A program made the translations under genes and the position numbers. 53,690 nucleotides of DNA, taken from positions 68,241-121,930 of the forward strand of contig CAJTQL010000006.1 of NCBI GenBank assembly GCA_910578285.1, in the 5' to 3' direction. This document shows, one piece after another, positions 43,107 through 49,606 of the stretch; the stretch's first letter is position 1; the number at the start of each line of letters is the position of its first letter. This stretch comes from an uncultured Helicobacteraceae bacterium (GTDB lineage Bacteria; Campylobacterota; Campylobacteria; Campylobacterales; Helicobacteraceae). The notes beneath the pieces were generated by a model. That model saw only the letters and a program-made list of their open reading frames with translations. It did not search any database and was not told where the DNA came from.

Positions 43107-43166
43107 TAGAATCAGAGTGCCCGAACCCGCAAGGGGGCGGGCAATTTACCATCGAAAGGAGCTAGC
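43107..43166 (+). promoter_or_regulatory. Promoter and leader of the AapA-like gene (TA3)
   Basis: TAGAAT at 43107-43112 is followed 5 bases later by a hairpin at the probable 5' end: TGCCCG...CGGGCA (43118-43143) with an inner CCC-GCAA-GGG stem capped by a GNRA-type loop. A 5'-end stem like this protects AapA mRNAs in H. pylori. The ribosome site AAAGGAG is at 43155-43161. Confidence 0.75.
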
Positions 43167-43198
43167 ATGGCTCGCAAGAGAAATGCCAAGCGTCCTAT
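43118..43198 (-). ncRNA. Predicted IsoA-like antisense RNA of TA3
   Basis: A perfect TATAAT, read on the minus strand at 43205-43210, lies inside the toxin frame. A transcript from it would start near 43198 and run back across the start codon, the ribosome site and the 5' hairpin. About 80 nt is the size of IsoA in H. pylori. The 3' end is a guess: the leader hairpin would serve as terminator stem. Confidence 0.5.
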
Positions 43199-43262
43199 AC
43201 GTGTATTATATCTTAAAATCAAGCTGTTTAGGCTAATATTTGAGATATTGATAAAACGTTAA
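43167..43262 (+). CDS. aapA: AapA-like small toxin peptide (TA3)
   Basis: The 31-residue peptide starts MARKRNAKRP, has VLYLKIKLFRLIFEILIKR at the end and is basic with one hydrophobic helix. From memory the H. pylori AapA1 toxin has the same length and the same frame of features: MATK at the start, LYLKI in the middle and LLKR at the end. AapA peptides act on the inner membrane and are silenced by the antisense RNA IsoA. The ribosome site AAAGGAG lies 5 bases before the ATG. The gene is in an otherwise minus-strand prophage. Confidence 0.8.
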   Translation: MARKRNAKRPIRVLYLKIKLFRLIFEILIKR

Positions 43263-43269
43263 GGGTGCA

Positions 43270-43294
43270 GCTAGTTCGCTTCGCGCGGGCTAGC
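43270..43294 (+). terminator. Terminator-like hairpin after TA3
   Basis: GCTAGTTCGC and GCGGGCTAGC form a 10-bp stem (two G-U pairs) with a 5-base loop, followed by a T/C-rich stretch. It ends the TA3 transcript and overlaps the 3' end of the gene at 43290, where it could act on both strands. Confidence 0.5.
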
Positions 43295-44108
43295 GGCTTC
43301 TTCCTTTGGTAAATCTCTGCACAATCGCCTCACTATCAAGCGTTAAGATTCCATTCTGCTCGCTCACAACATAGCGCGAAAAATGTTGCCTTGCCCACAA
43401 TGGCGCGGTGAGCGTGCGCCCGCTTAGATAGGGTGCGAGATTGCGCCATATCAAAAGCGAAATTGCCTTGTTCTGATGTTGTGAATCAATCCAAACAATC
43501 GGAATATAGACGCTCTTTGGCTGCACAAATGCGATAAAAAAGCCAAGACATATTGACCCACCCCCCAGCCCCCTCCGCAAGGGAGGGGGAGATGTTTCGC
43601 TTCGCTCAACATGACAAGCGCGTTTGTCATTCTGAACCTGCTTTTTGTCATTCTGAAGCCGCTTGCGGCTGAAGAATCTCATAGATGTTTCGCTTCGCTC
43701 AACATGACAATGTGTGCCCCGCGCATAAAACCCCTCGCAAATGCAATGCTTCCATACTTTTCTAAGGCTCTTTGCAAGCCCCACAACCGCGCTACCGCTC
43801 TCACTCCCGCATTCCAAACATTTGGAGACAACAAACGGCAGCTCGCTTTTTTGTAGCCGTCTTTGGAATAGTTTTTGCTTTCTGCCCCTTTGTGTGAGAT
43901 GTGAAAAATACAGCATATCGCCGAGATTCCATTCTTTAATATCCGCGTCAAAGAGTGCGTTAATCGGAAAGTCCTCGCTCGCAATCTCTGTCCATAATTG
44001 CACATAGCCCAAACTATCAAGCCCGAGTGATGTTAGCCTTGTTTCGAGCGTGAGCGGCTCACTAAAGCGCGCGCCACATCGTTCAAGAATGGCTTGCAGC
44101 TGCAACAT
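43290..44108 (-). CDS. Prophage protein with acyl-carrier-like N-terminus and in-frame repeat insertion
   Basis: The 272-residue protein starts with about 65 residues resembling an acyl carrier domain: ILERCGARFSEPLTLETRLT, then SLGLDSLGYVQLW, where Ser32 of DSL is where phosphopantetheine attaches in true carriers. Residues about 133-185 come from dispersed repeats read in frame (HVERSETS twice, then PPLRRGLGGGS). The remaining C-terminus (YIPIVWIDSQHQNKAISLLI) is not recognised. The insertion may have damaged the gene. It overlaps its upstream neighbour by 26 bases. Confidence 0.65.
   Translation of the reverse strand: MLQLQAILERCGARFSEPLTLETRLTSLGLDSLGYVQLWTEIASEDFPINALFDADIKEWNLGDMLYFSHLTQRGRKQKLFQRRLQKSELPFVVSKCLECGSESGSAVVGLAKSLRKVWKHCICEGFYARGTHCHVERSETSMRFFSRKRLQNDKKQVQNDKRACHVERSETSPPPLRRGLGGGSICLGFFIAFVQPKSVYIPIVWIDSQHQNKAISLLIWRNLAPYLSGRTLTAPLWARQHFSRYVVSEQNGILTLDSEAIVQRFTKGRSR
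43556..43711. repeat. Dispersed palindromic repeats, compound copy 2
   Basis: The stretch holds CCCTCCGCAAGGGAGGG (43570-43586), then GATGTTTCGCTTCGCTCAAC twice (about 43591 and 43684), and TTTGTCATTCTGAA twice. It lies wholly inside the frame of 43290-44108 and keeps it open. Confidence 0.85.
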
Positions 44109-45045
44109 AGATTCTCCTCATCACCTTCCATACTTTCGCGTTGTCACGTTCTTTAATCAGCAGGCACACATTCTTGTAGCCGTCCGTGTTGAAATGCTGC
44201 GTGAAGTCGTTGTAACGTATCGGCTTATTCTCGGCAATCTCGGTGATGTTCCATTCAAAATCCAGGTCCCTATCCACATTGGAATGATGCGCGATAAACC
44301 GCACTTGTTCGCCAACTTCGGGGTTGCTTGGGATAATCTGCACATCAATCGCAGGCTCGGCAATATCAAAACCATCATCGACAACCGCAACGAGGTTTGG
44401 CGCAGGCAGGCTCGGGTAGGGCTTGAATGTATAATCGCTACCTTTGCCGATATTCTCAATCGAGTTTTTAATCAATCTGTGCAACTCCTCTTCGGTGTTG
44501 ATTTTCATATCATTATCCTCGCTCAAGATTTTCAAATATTGCTCTTGAAGCTCGGCTCTTTTGATGTCCACATTATCGCGGCTGCTAAAGAGGAGAATCC
44601 TACGTTTATCCTCCTCTGCCAAAGCCGCAATATGTGCCGCGATTTGCTGCATATTCTTGAGCTCGATTCCTGCTTGAACATCTTTGCGGCGCAAGACTTC
44701 GGTCTTTCTTTGAGCGCTCACAAGCTCGCTTTGGTTGGTCGTGAAGTTCGCCTCTGCCTTGAGCTTGAGTGCCTCGTTTTGCGCGCGTGCAATCTCAAAC
44801 GGCGCGCTTTGCTTTGCAATCTCTGCTTGCACATCGAGAACCTCGCTTTGGTAGGCGAGCTGGAATGCGATGTTGCAATCAATCTGATAGCAGCGCGCGA
44901 GCGTCTCGGCAAAGATACTCGCCTTCTCTTGGTCATTCATCGCCGAGTGTTTCAATGCCTCGCCTAGCTCTTGCATATATTGCTTGCGCAATGTGCCCTT
45001 TAGCACGGCTTGCGAGGCTTGTTCGTATTTGGAATAATCGTTCAT
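44083..45045 (-). CDS. Prophage structural-type protein: coiled coil plus Ig/PKD-like end
   Basis: The 320-residue protein has a long helical, coiled-coil-prone region (about residues 5-190; EIAKQSAPFEIARAQNEALK) and a C-terminal beta domain with VQIIPSNPEVGEQVRFIAHH, then DLDFEWNITE, like a PKD/Ig-type fold. Such domains are common in virion surface proteins. No enzyme motif is seen. It ends inside the start of the acyl-carrier-like gene. Confidence 0.65.
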   Translation of the reverse strand: MNDYSKYEQASQAVLKGTLRKQYMQELGEALKHSAMNDQEKASIFAETLARCYQIDCNIAFQLAYQSEVLDVQAEIAKQSAPFEIARAQNEALKLKAEANFTTNQSELVSAQRKTEVLRRKDVQAGIELKNMQQIAAHIAALAEEDKRRILLFSSRDNVDIKRAELQEQYLKILSEDNDMKINTEEELHRLIKNSIENIGKGSDYTFKPYPSLPAPNLVAVVDDGFDIAEPAIDVQIIPSNPEVGEQVRFIAHHSNVDRDLDFEWNITEIAENKPIRYNDFTQHFNTDGYKNVCLLIKERDNAKVWKVMRRIYVAAASHS

Positions 45046-45054
45046 CTTGTGCCC

Positions 45055-45657
45055 CTATACCACACGATACGTGCTCACAATCTTTTTGCTGTTTTTCACA
45101 CTCAAAATCGCATTTTTGAGCATTGCGAGGCTGTGCTGATAGAATTGCAAATACACGCTCGCCTTTTGCAGTGCGTCCGTGCGGTTCTCGCGTTTGAGCA
45201 AATAGAGCGTGTAGTTTTGCAATGTTTCAAGCGCAATTGTTGGGAGCTCGAGGCTCTCATTTAAATCATTGATTGTCTTTGTGTAGGAATACGCAACCTC
45301 AATGCTTTCATTCTCTTTGCCATTCACAACCACGATTGCGTCATGCAATGTGTAGCCGCATATATCGCTAAAGCGCTCAACACTATGCACGGAATCAAAG
45401 CTCTTAATCGGTAGAATCTGCCCATTGTGCTTGAGCGCAACAATGCTCACCATATCGGAGGGCTTTGGGTAGAATTGCTCATTGCCGCGCTTCTCAAAGG
45501 GCGACAATGAGACAATTTTACGAAAGATTCCAAGTTCCTTGCAGACTTCCTCATACGCGAGTGAGCAACAATCGATAATTTCAGCGTCAGCAAATGCGTC
45601 CACTCCGTTGTCGCGGAGTTTGGATTTGGTATGTAGGAATAGGTCATTTAGCTTCAT
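45055..45657 (-). CDS. Head-completion/adaptor-like prophage protein
   Basis: The 200-residue protein reads MKLNDLFLHTKSKLRDNG and ADAEIIDCCSLAYEEVCKEL, with PKPSDMVSIVALKHNG and a C-terminal helix (LKRENRTDALQKASVYLQFY). The size, the helix at the N-terminus and its place between capsid and tail-type genes suggest a head-tail adaptor, but no specific family is recognised. It overlaps the next gene's stop by 14 bases. Confidence 0.6.
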   Translation of the reverse strand: MKLNDLFLHTKSKLRDNGVDAFADAEIIDCCSLAYEEVCKELGIFRKIVSLSPFEKRGNEQFYPKPSDMVSIVALKHNGQILPIKSFDSVHSVERFSDICGYTLHDAIVVVNGKENESIEVAYSYTKTINDLNESLELPTIALETLQNYTLYLLKRENRTDALQKASVYLQFYQHSLAMLKNAILSVKNSKKIVSTYRVV

Positions 45658-46156
45658 GGAATACCAACGTTCCGCTCACTTGCTCAAAGCAATTTTGCAT
45701 AATAAGGCTACGCGCGTATTTGTGCGGCAATGCCACAATCTCGCCGCTTTGGATTGTGAATGTCGCATAGATTCCAAGCTGAATGGGGCTTAGGCACAAA
45801 GGCTTTGACGTCTTGTTGCGCACGAGAATCACTCCCGCATAGAGGATGGGCTGGGCGGTTTCTTGCTCTTGCGTTTCTTCTTTGGGCTTTGTTGCGTCCG
45901 CTGTGGGCGTCTTTGCTTCTGTGTCGCTCGTATCTGTTGCTTGTGTTTCTGTTTCAACCTCGTGCGATTCCGATTCTACTGCTTGCATTGCGGACGTCTT
46001 TGCTTCGCTCGCTGTTTTTGGCTCTGCCTCTGTTGCTGTGGCTTTTTCGTCTGCTTGTGGCTGGTTTTGTGGTTCGCTCTCGTTTGATTGCGCTTCAGGC
46101 AACAATGATTCTGTTTCTGCTTTTGTTGCTTTTTTGGTTGGTATTTTGGTGTCCAT
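45644..46156 (-). CDS. Prophage protein with Glu/Thr/Ala-rich N-terminus
   Basis: In this 170-residue protein, residues about 1-100 are low-complexity (repeats of ETE, TAT, EAK), probably disordered. The last 70 residues look folded (PILYAGVILVRNKTSKPLCL, then SGEIVALPHKYARSLIMQN). Function unknown; the tail may be a small virion domain with a flexible arm. The TA2 promoter lies just upstream on the other strand. Confidence 0.65.
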   Translation of the reverse strand: MDTKIPTKKATKAETESLLPEAQSNESEPQNQPQADEKATATEAEPKTASEAKTSAMQAVESESHEVETETQATDTSDTEAKTPTADATKPKEETQEQETAQPILYAGVILVRNKTSKPLCLSPIQLGIYATFTIQSGEIVALPHKYARSLIMQNCFEQVSGTLVFHEAK

Positions 46157-46201
46157 GTTTGTCCTTTGTGTTGTTACAAAGGATTTTTAGGATTGTTTGG
46201 G

Positions 46202-46295
46202 TAGAATATTCTTGCAAGGTGCGAATCTCCCACAAGGAGTTGGCGCTCCTTGTGGGGTGGTTTGCAAATCCTCCTTGCGAAAGGGGGTGATGCAA
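46202..46295 (+). promoter_or_regulatory. Promoter and structured leader of the second small peptide gene (TA2)
   Basis: TAGAAT at 46202-46207 opens the leader. A perfect 11-bp stem CCCACAAGGAG / CTCCTTGTGGG (46229-46239 and 46246-46256) follows. CCTCCTT (46270-46276) can pair with AAGGGGG of the ribosome site, masking it. The leader aligns with TA1 over its whole length, and the first stem differs by a T-A to C-G change on both arms, which keeps pairing. Confidence 0.75.
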
Positions 46296-46316
46296 ATGAA
46301 AACAATTAAACAACTC
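46260..46316 (-). ncRNA. Predicted antisense RNA to TA2
   Basis: TATAAC read on the minus strand (46320-46325) lies at the place equivalent to the TA1 box. A transcript from it would start near 46313 and cover the TA2 start and ribosome site. The 3' end is unknown and the coordinates are approximate. Confidence 0.3.
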
Positions 46317-46373
46317 TTAGTTATAGCATATCTTGTTTTAAAGATTGCTTTAGTCATTAAACAATGGCTCTAA
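46296..46373 (+). CDS. Small hydrophobic toxin-like peptide (TA2), type I toxin candidate
   Basis: The 25-residue peptide starts MKTIKQLLVIAYLVLKI and ends KQWL. It has the same design as TA1: two basic residues, then one hydrophobic helix, with W near the end. AAAGGGGGTGAT precedes the ATG. A strong terminator follows. It lies in the gap between two head genes, opposite to them. Confidence 0.72.
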   Translation: MKTIKQLLVIAYLVLKIALVIKQWL

Positions 46374-46400
46374 AGGTGTTTTTGTTTGCACACCTCGCTT

Positions 46401-46428
46401 CCCCTACACATTGTAGGGGAGCTTTTTT
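46401..46428 (+). terminator. Intrinsic terminator of TA2
   Basis: CCCCTACA (46401-46408) and TGTAGGGG (46412-46419) form an 8-bp stem with a 3-base loop, followed by AGC and six T (46423-46428). It is the best intrinsic terminator I find in the prophage. Confidence 0.85.
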
Positions 46429-46447
46429 CTATCCACTCTTGCCACTC

Positions 46448-46933
46448 CTAGAAATCCTGATTGTGCGTTGTTGGATTGCTGAATAGCACGATGATGTCGG
46501 CTATTCCACTCGTGGGCTTTGTATTGAAATACACGCAAAAATTCTTGCGCTCGTTTAAAATCATCGGTTCTTTGCATGATGTCTCGCCCGCGCCTAAGAA
46601 AAATTCCTCGTCTCCTTGCTCATCGCCGAGCGTGAAAGGCGAATCGAATGCCTCAATCTCAAGCACATCGATTGCGTGGATAATGCTACCCTTTTGTAAA
46701 GCGCCCACAGCGCTACCGATAGCATTGCTGCCATGTTCGGGTGTGATACGCATTTTCAAACATTCCGTGCTTTGGTAGACTTTGCGCTCGATTTTATTCA
46801 TAAGCCCCAACACACGTTCATTGAGCGCGCCCACATTCGGTGGGTTTGGATTGGGATTGGGGTTGTTGTTCCCTACGGGTGGAATCCCGTTTCCGATTCC
46901 CCCCGTTACTCCACTCACTGTTGCATCTGCCAT
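46448..46933 (-). CDS. Prophage head-associated protein (decoration-like)
   Basis: The 161-residue protein starts with a Gly/Pro/Asn-rich linker (NNNPNPNPNPPNVG) and has a beta-rich body (YQSTECLKMRITPEHGSNAI, then FNTKPTSGIADIIVLFSNP). It lies 9 bases after the capsid gene, where decoration or stabilisation proteins are often encoded. Family not recognised. Confidence 0.62.
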   Translation of the reverse strand: MADATVSGVTGGIGNGIPPVGNNNPNPNPNPPNVGALNERVLGLMNKIERKVYQSTECLKMRITPEHGSNAIGSAVGALQKGSIIHAIDVLEIEAFDSPFTLGDEQGDEEFFLGAGETSCKEPMILNERKNFCVYFNTKPTSGIADIIVLFSNPTTHNQDF

Positions 46934-46942
46934 GTGTTCTCC

Positions 46943-48130
46943 TTAAATCGCGCTCACAAGCGCCATGCATGAAAAGTCTTTTCCGTGATAAAGGCTTTTC
47001 TTCTCCTCGTCTGTATAGCCTGTGTAATGCGTTTTGCGCATACCATAAAAGACGTCAATCCCAACGCGTTTCTTGCGCCCCATGTCGGTATCCTCAATGC
47101 GAATCTGGCTCTTAAAATTGCTGCACAAAAGCATGCTCGTGCCTCCGAGCAACAATCCGCATGCCGTCTCGCCGTTTGCGTCTCCCGCATACGCGCTCAT
47201 CTGCATCACTCCTCCTCTGTCGACTTTCTCGCGCTCGTTGATTGCCTTTTCGATGTCTAGCACTTTGCTTGTGAGGATTCCTGCCTCGCGAATCTCATCA
47301 TCCCACGCGCCACCATCAAGGATAATGCAGCCATTAATCATGCCGATTTGTCCGCTCAAAAGCGGGTTGCTCATTCCGCGCTCGTTTGCCCTTGCTTGGA
47401 TTTCGACAAAGTCGGGGTCGTTGTAAAGCGCTGCGACTTGCATGGGGTGTAAAATGGCAATCAACACACTTTGCGTGATAGGCTGCCCCTCGACATTCTC
47501 GGTGTTGATTCTGTATGGGCGCACTTTTGGGTGTGGGTTGCCATAATGGTCAATCCCCAAACGTGCGTGTTGCAAAGCCTGATTGAGGCTGCGCAAATTG
47601 AATGTGTCGGTTGCTTGAATCTGCTGGCACAAATCCTGCGTTCTCTGTCCATTTGTGATAGAATATAGCCCCGTTGGGCTCGCCCTGCTAAAAGCCGCAA
47701 TGTTTGTGCAATTGTGGCTAAGGCTTGCAAAGACGGTGCGGTCAAACTCCCTGCGTCTCCAATCCGCAAGCGCGCCTGCCGCGTCTGTCAGAAACGAGTT
47801 GCCCTTGATGTGCTGCTCGATTCGTGTATCCTCGCTTGTCGTGCTGTTTGCGAAGATGTTTTGCGTGATACTCATGCTAAGGTATGTGAGCTTGTCCTCG
47901 TTCTTGTTGAAGTCCGTATTGCCTTGCACTCCGTCTCCTAGAAGCGTGTTCAAAAACTTGCGCTTCACCTCTCCTGTGTTTGCCTGAAACTTCGTGAAAA
48001 TCGGGTATCGACTATCGTTCCCACTCATCGTTGTCCAAAAGCTTTTATCATCGAAATCCTCATCGATATTTTTCGCCATTGTTTGCGTGATTTTTGGGTC
48101 GTTGATGTCATACATTGCTGTAAATGGCAT
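46943..48130 (-). CDS. Probable major capsid protein (N4 gp56/DUF4043-like)
   Basis: The 395-residue protein resembles the N4-gp56/DUF4043 capsid group: KFQANTGEVKRKFLNTLLGD near residue 48, ALADWRRREFDRTVFASLSH, ILHPMQVAALYNDPDFVEIQ and IINGCIILDGGAWDDEIREA-type text follow in that group's order. It would form the HK97-fold shell. It is directly preceded by a scaffold-like gene, which supports the call. No cysteine protease or portal gene is near. Confidence 0.8.
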   Translation of the reverse strand: MPFTAMYDINDPKITQTMAKNIDEDFDDKSFWTTMSGNDSRYPIFTKFQANTGEVKRKFLNTLLGDGVQGNTDFNKNEDKLTYLSMSITQNIFANSTTSEDTRIEQHIKGNSFLTDAAGALADWRRREFDRTVFASLSHNCTNIAAFSRASPTGLYSITNGQRTQDLCQQIQATDTFNLRSLNQALQHARLGIDHYGNPHPKVRPYRINTENVEGQPITQSVLIAILHPMQVAALYNDPDFVEIQARANERGMSNPLLSGQIGMINGCIILDGGAWDDEIREAGILTSKVLDIEKAINEREKVDRGGVMQMSAYAGDANGETACGLLLGGTSMLLCSNFKSQIRIEDTDMGRKKRVGIDVFYGMRKTHYTGYTDEEKKSLYHGKDFSCMALVSAI

Positions 48131-48141
48131 AGGTTACCTCC

Positions 48142-48792
48142 TTATTGCTTCAAAAATGCGCTCTTGTGTTCGCCCTCGCCCTCTGCCTGCCCATATTTCT
48201 CATTGCTCACATCAAAGGGCAATACGTTCTTATCGCCCTTTTTCATCATCGCATAGACTTCCTCGAGCTGCTCAAGTTCGGACGTGTTGTTCTGTTGCCA
48301 CTTGTCCTTAAGGCTCTTTTGCATGCGTTGGCTCAAATCATTTTGAAAAAAATCAATGACTTTTGCGGCGCTGTTGCCCTTGTGCTTGGCATTAAACTCC
48401 TGCTCAACACTCGCGCGCATTCTCGATTCTTCAGCCTTTGCGAGATTCTCTTTAAATGCGCCGATTTTCTGCCGTTTGGGCTCGAGCTTTTCTTTGAGGT
48501 CGGCTGCTTTGCGTTCCTCATATAGGCGCAAAAACTTCGCGGGGTCGCTATTCATGAGCTCAAGCTCTTCTTGGCTCATACCCTTAGCAAACTCTTTGGC
48601 ATAATTCGCATCAAGGCTTTGCTCGGTCTCTGCGAGCTCTTTTTCCAATTCAGAAAGCGTGTCTTTCGTGAATTTCTCGAGCTCATCGCCTTGCGGTGGT
48701 TGTGGGGGCGGCTCGCCCTGTGGTTGTCCTTGCGAGGGTTGCTCGGGCACTTGCCCTGCTGCTTGCATTTGCTGCATTTGTATTTCGTCCAT
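48142..48792 (-). CDS. Probable capsid scaffold protein
   Basis: From the ATG at 48790-48792 (GAGGAGACAC upstream) the product is 216 residues. It is Gln/Pro-rich at the start (PEQPSQGQPQGEPPPQPPQG), then a long charged helix (KFTKDTLSELEKELAETEQS), ending DVSNEKYGQAEGEGEH. The composition and the place just before the capsid gene are typical of scaffolds, which shape the procapsid. The frame extends 10 codons upstream without a site. Confidence 0.78.
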   Translation of the reverse strand: MDEIQMQQMQAAGQVPEQPSQGQPQGEPPPQPPQGDELEKFTKDTLSELEKELAETEQSLDANYAKEFAKGMSQEELELMNSDPAKFLRLYEERKAADLKEKLEPKRQKIGAFKENLAKAEESRMRASVEQEFNAKHKGNSAAKVIDFFQNDLSQRMQKSLKDKWQQNNTSELEQLEEVYAMMKKGDKNVLPFDVSNEKYGQAEGEGEHKSAFLKQ

Positions 48793-49030
48793 TTGTGTGT
48801 CTCCTCTATTGTTGGATTGCAAACGCTAAGCGTTTGTTCTCGGTTGTGCAAGTGAATTGCCCGCACTCCCTAAAGTGATGTGCCAACGTCAACTTCGTTG
48901 TCTTTTGGCACTGCGCTACGCGCGCGGCGAAATGTTTCACATTTTGTCATGTTGAGCAAAGCGAAACATCTCGAAAGATAAAACGAACAGATTTTCACAA
49001 AAACTACAAACGAAAAATAGGGATACACGG
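48793..49030 (-). promoter_or_regulatory. Duplicated leader region, copy 2 (upstream of scaffold-capsid)
   Basis: The 25-base block lies at 49006-49030 and the 30-base block at 48847-48876; both are identical to copy 1 except at the edges. A hairpin AAACGC-N3-GCGTTT lies next to the scaffold ribosome site. A dispersed repeat copy (48944-48975) sits between the two blocks, which is absent from copy 1. Confidence 0.65.
48944..48975. repeat. Dispersed palindromic repeat, copy 3
   Basis: The sequence reads TTGTCATGTTGAGCAAAGCG and AAACATCTCGAAAG and has the same core as the other copies. It interrupts the duplicated leader. Confidence 0.8.
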
Positions 49031-49606
49031 CTAGGAATTTTGCTTTTTTCGTGCAAGAAGTTGTTGCAATTGCTCATCGCTTAGCTGCGAGAAATCGGCG
49101 ATGTTTTGCACAACATTCACGACATTATGAATCTCTGCCTCTTTGCCAAACAAACTCTGCTTGACTTGCGCAATCATTCCAACCATTTCTTTTGCAAGCA
49201 TTGCGGTTTTTGGAGAATCGGGTTGCTTTTGTGCAAAGGCTTCAAACGCGTATTTGCCAATCAACATCACGCGCGCGAGTTCTTTATTTAGAAAATCGAG
49301 GCTCATCGCCTTAAAGAGCATTTCCTCGCTGACATTCTGCGCGACTTCGAGGCTCACATCGAGCTTGTTGGCAATCTGATTTGCAAGCTGTTGTTGCGTT
49401 TCTTTTGCGCCATTTTCGATGATTTGCTTTTGCAAATCTTGCGGGTTTGTCTCGTTTAAGAGCCTGCCTCGTACCCATTTCTCGCTTTGTGCCCAATGCC
49501 TTAACGTGCGTTCTTTAATGCCATACGATATACAAATCGTTTTATTATCCTCGTAATGGCTCTCATAAAATGCCTTTACTTCATCTTTTATTTTTTGGTC
49601 ATACAT
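49031..49606 (-). CDS. Terminase small subunit (probable)
   Basis: The 191-residue protein has an N-terminal helix-turn-helix (EDNKTICISYGIKERTLRHW, about residues 19-38) and long helices for oligomerisation. The small subunit recognises the packaging site. It lies directly after the large subunit gene, overlapping it by 8 bases, which supports the call. No sequence motif is diagnostic. Confidence 0.75.
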   Translation of the reverse strand: MYDQKIKDEVKAFYESHYEDNKTICISYGIKERTLRHWAQSEKWVRGRLLNETNPQDLQKQIIENGAKETQQQLANQIANKLDVSLEVAQNVSEEMLFKAMSLDFLNKELARVMLIGKYAFEAFAQKQPDSPKTAMLAKEMVGMIAQVKQSLFGKEAEIHNVVNVVQNIADFSQLSDEQLQQLLARKKQNS

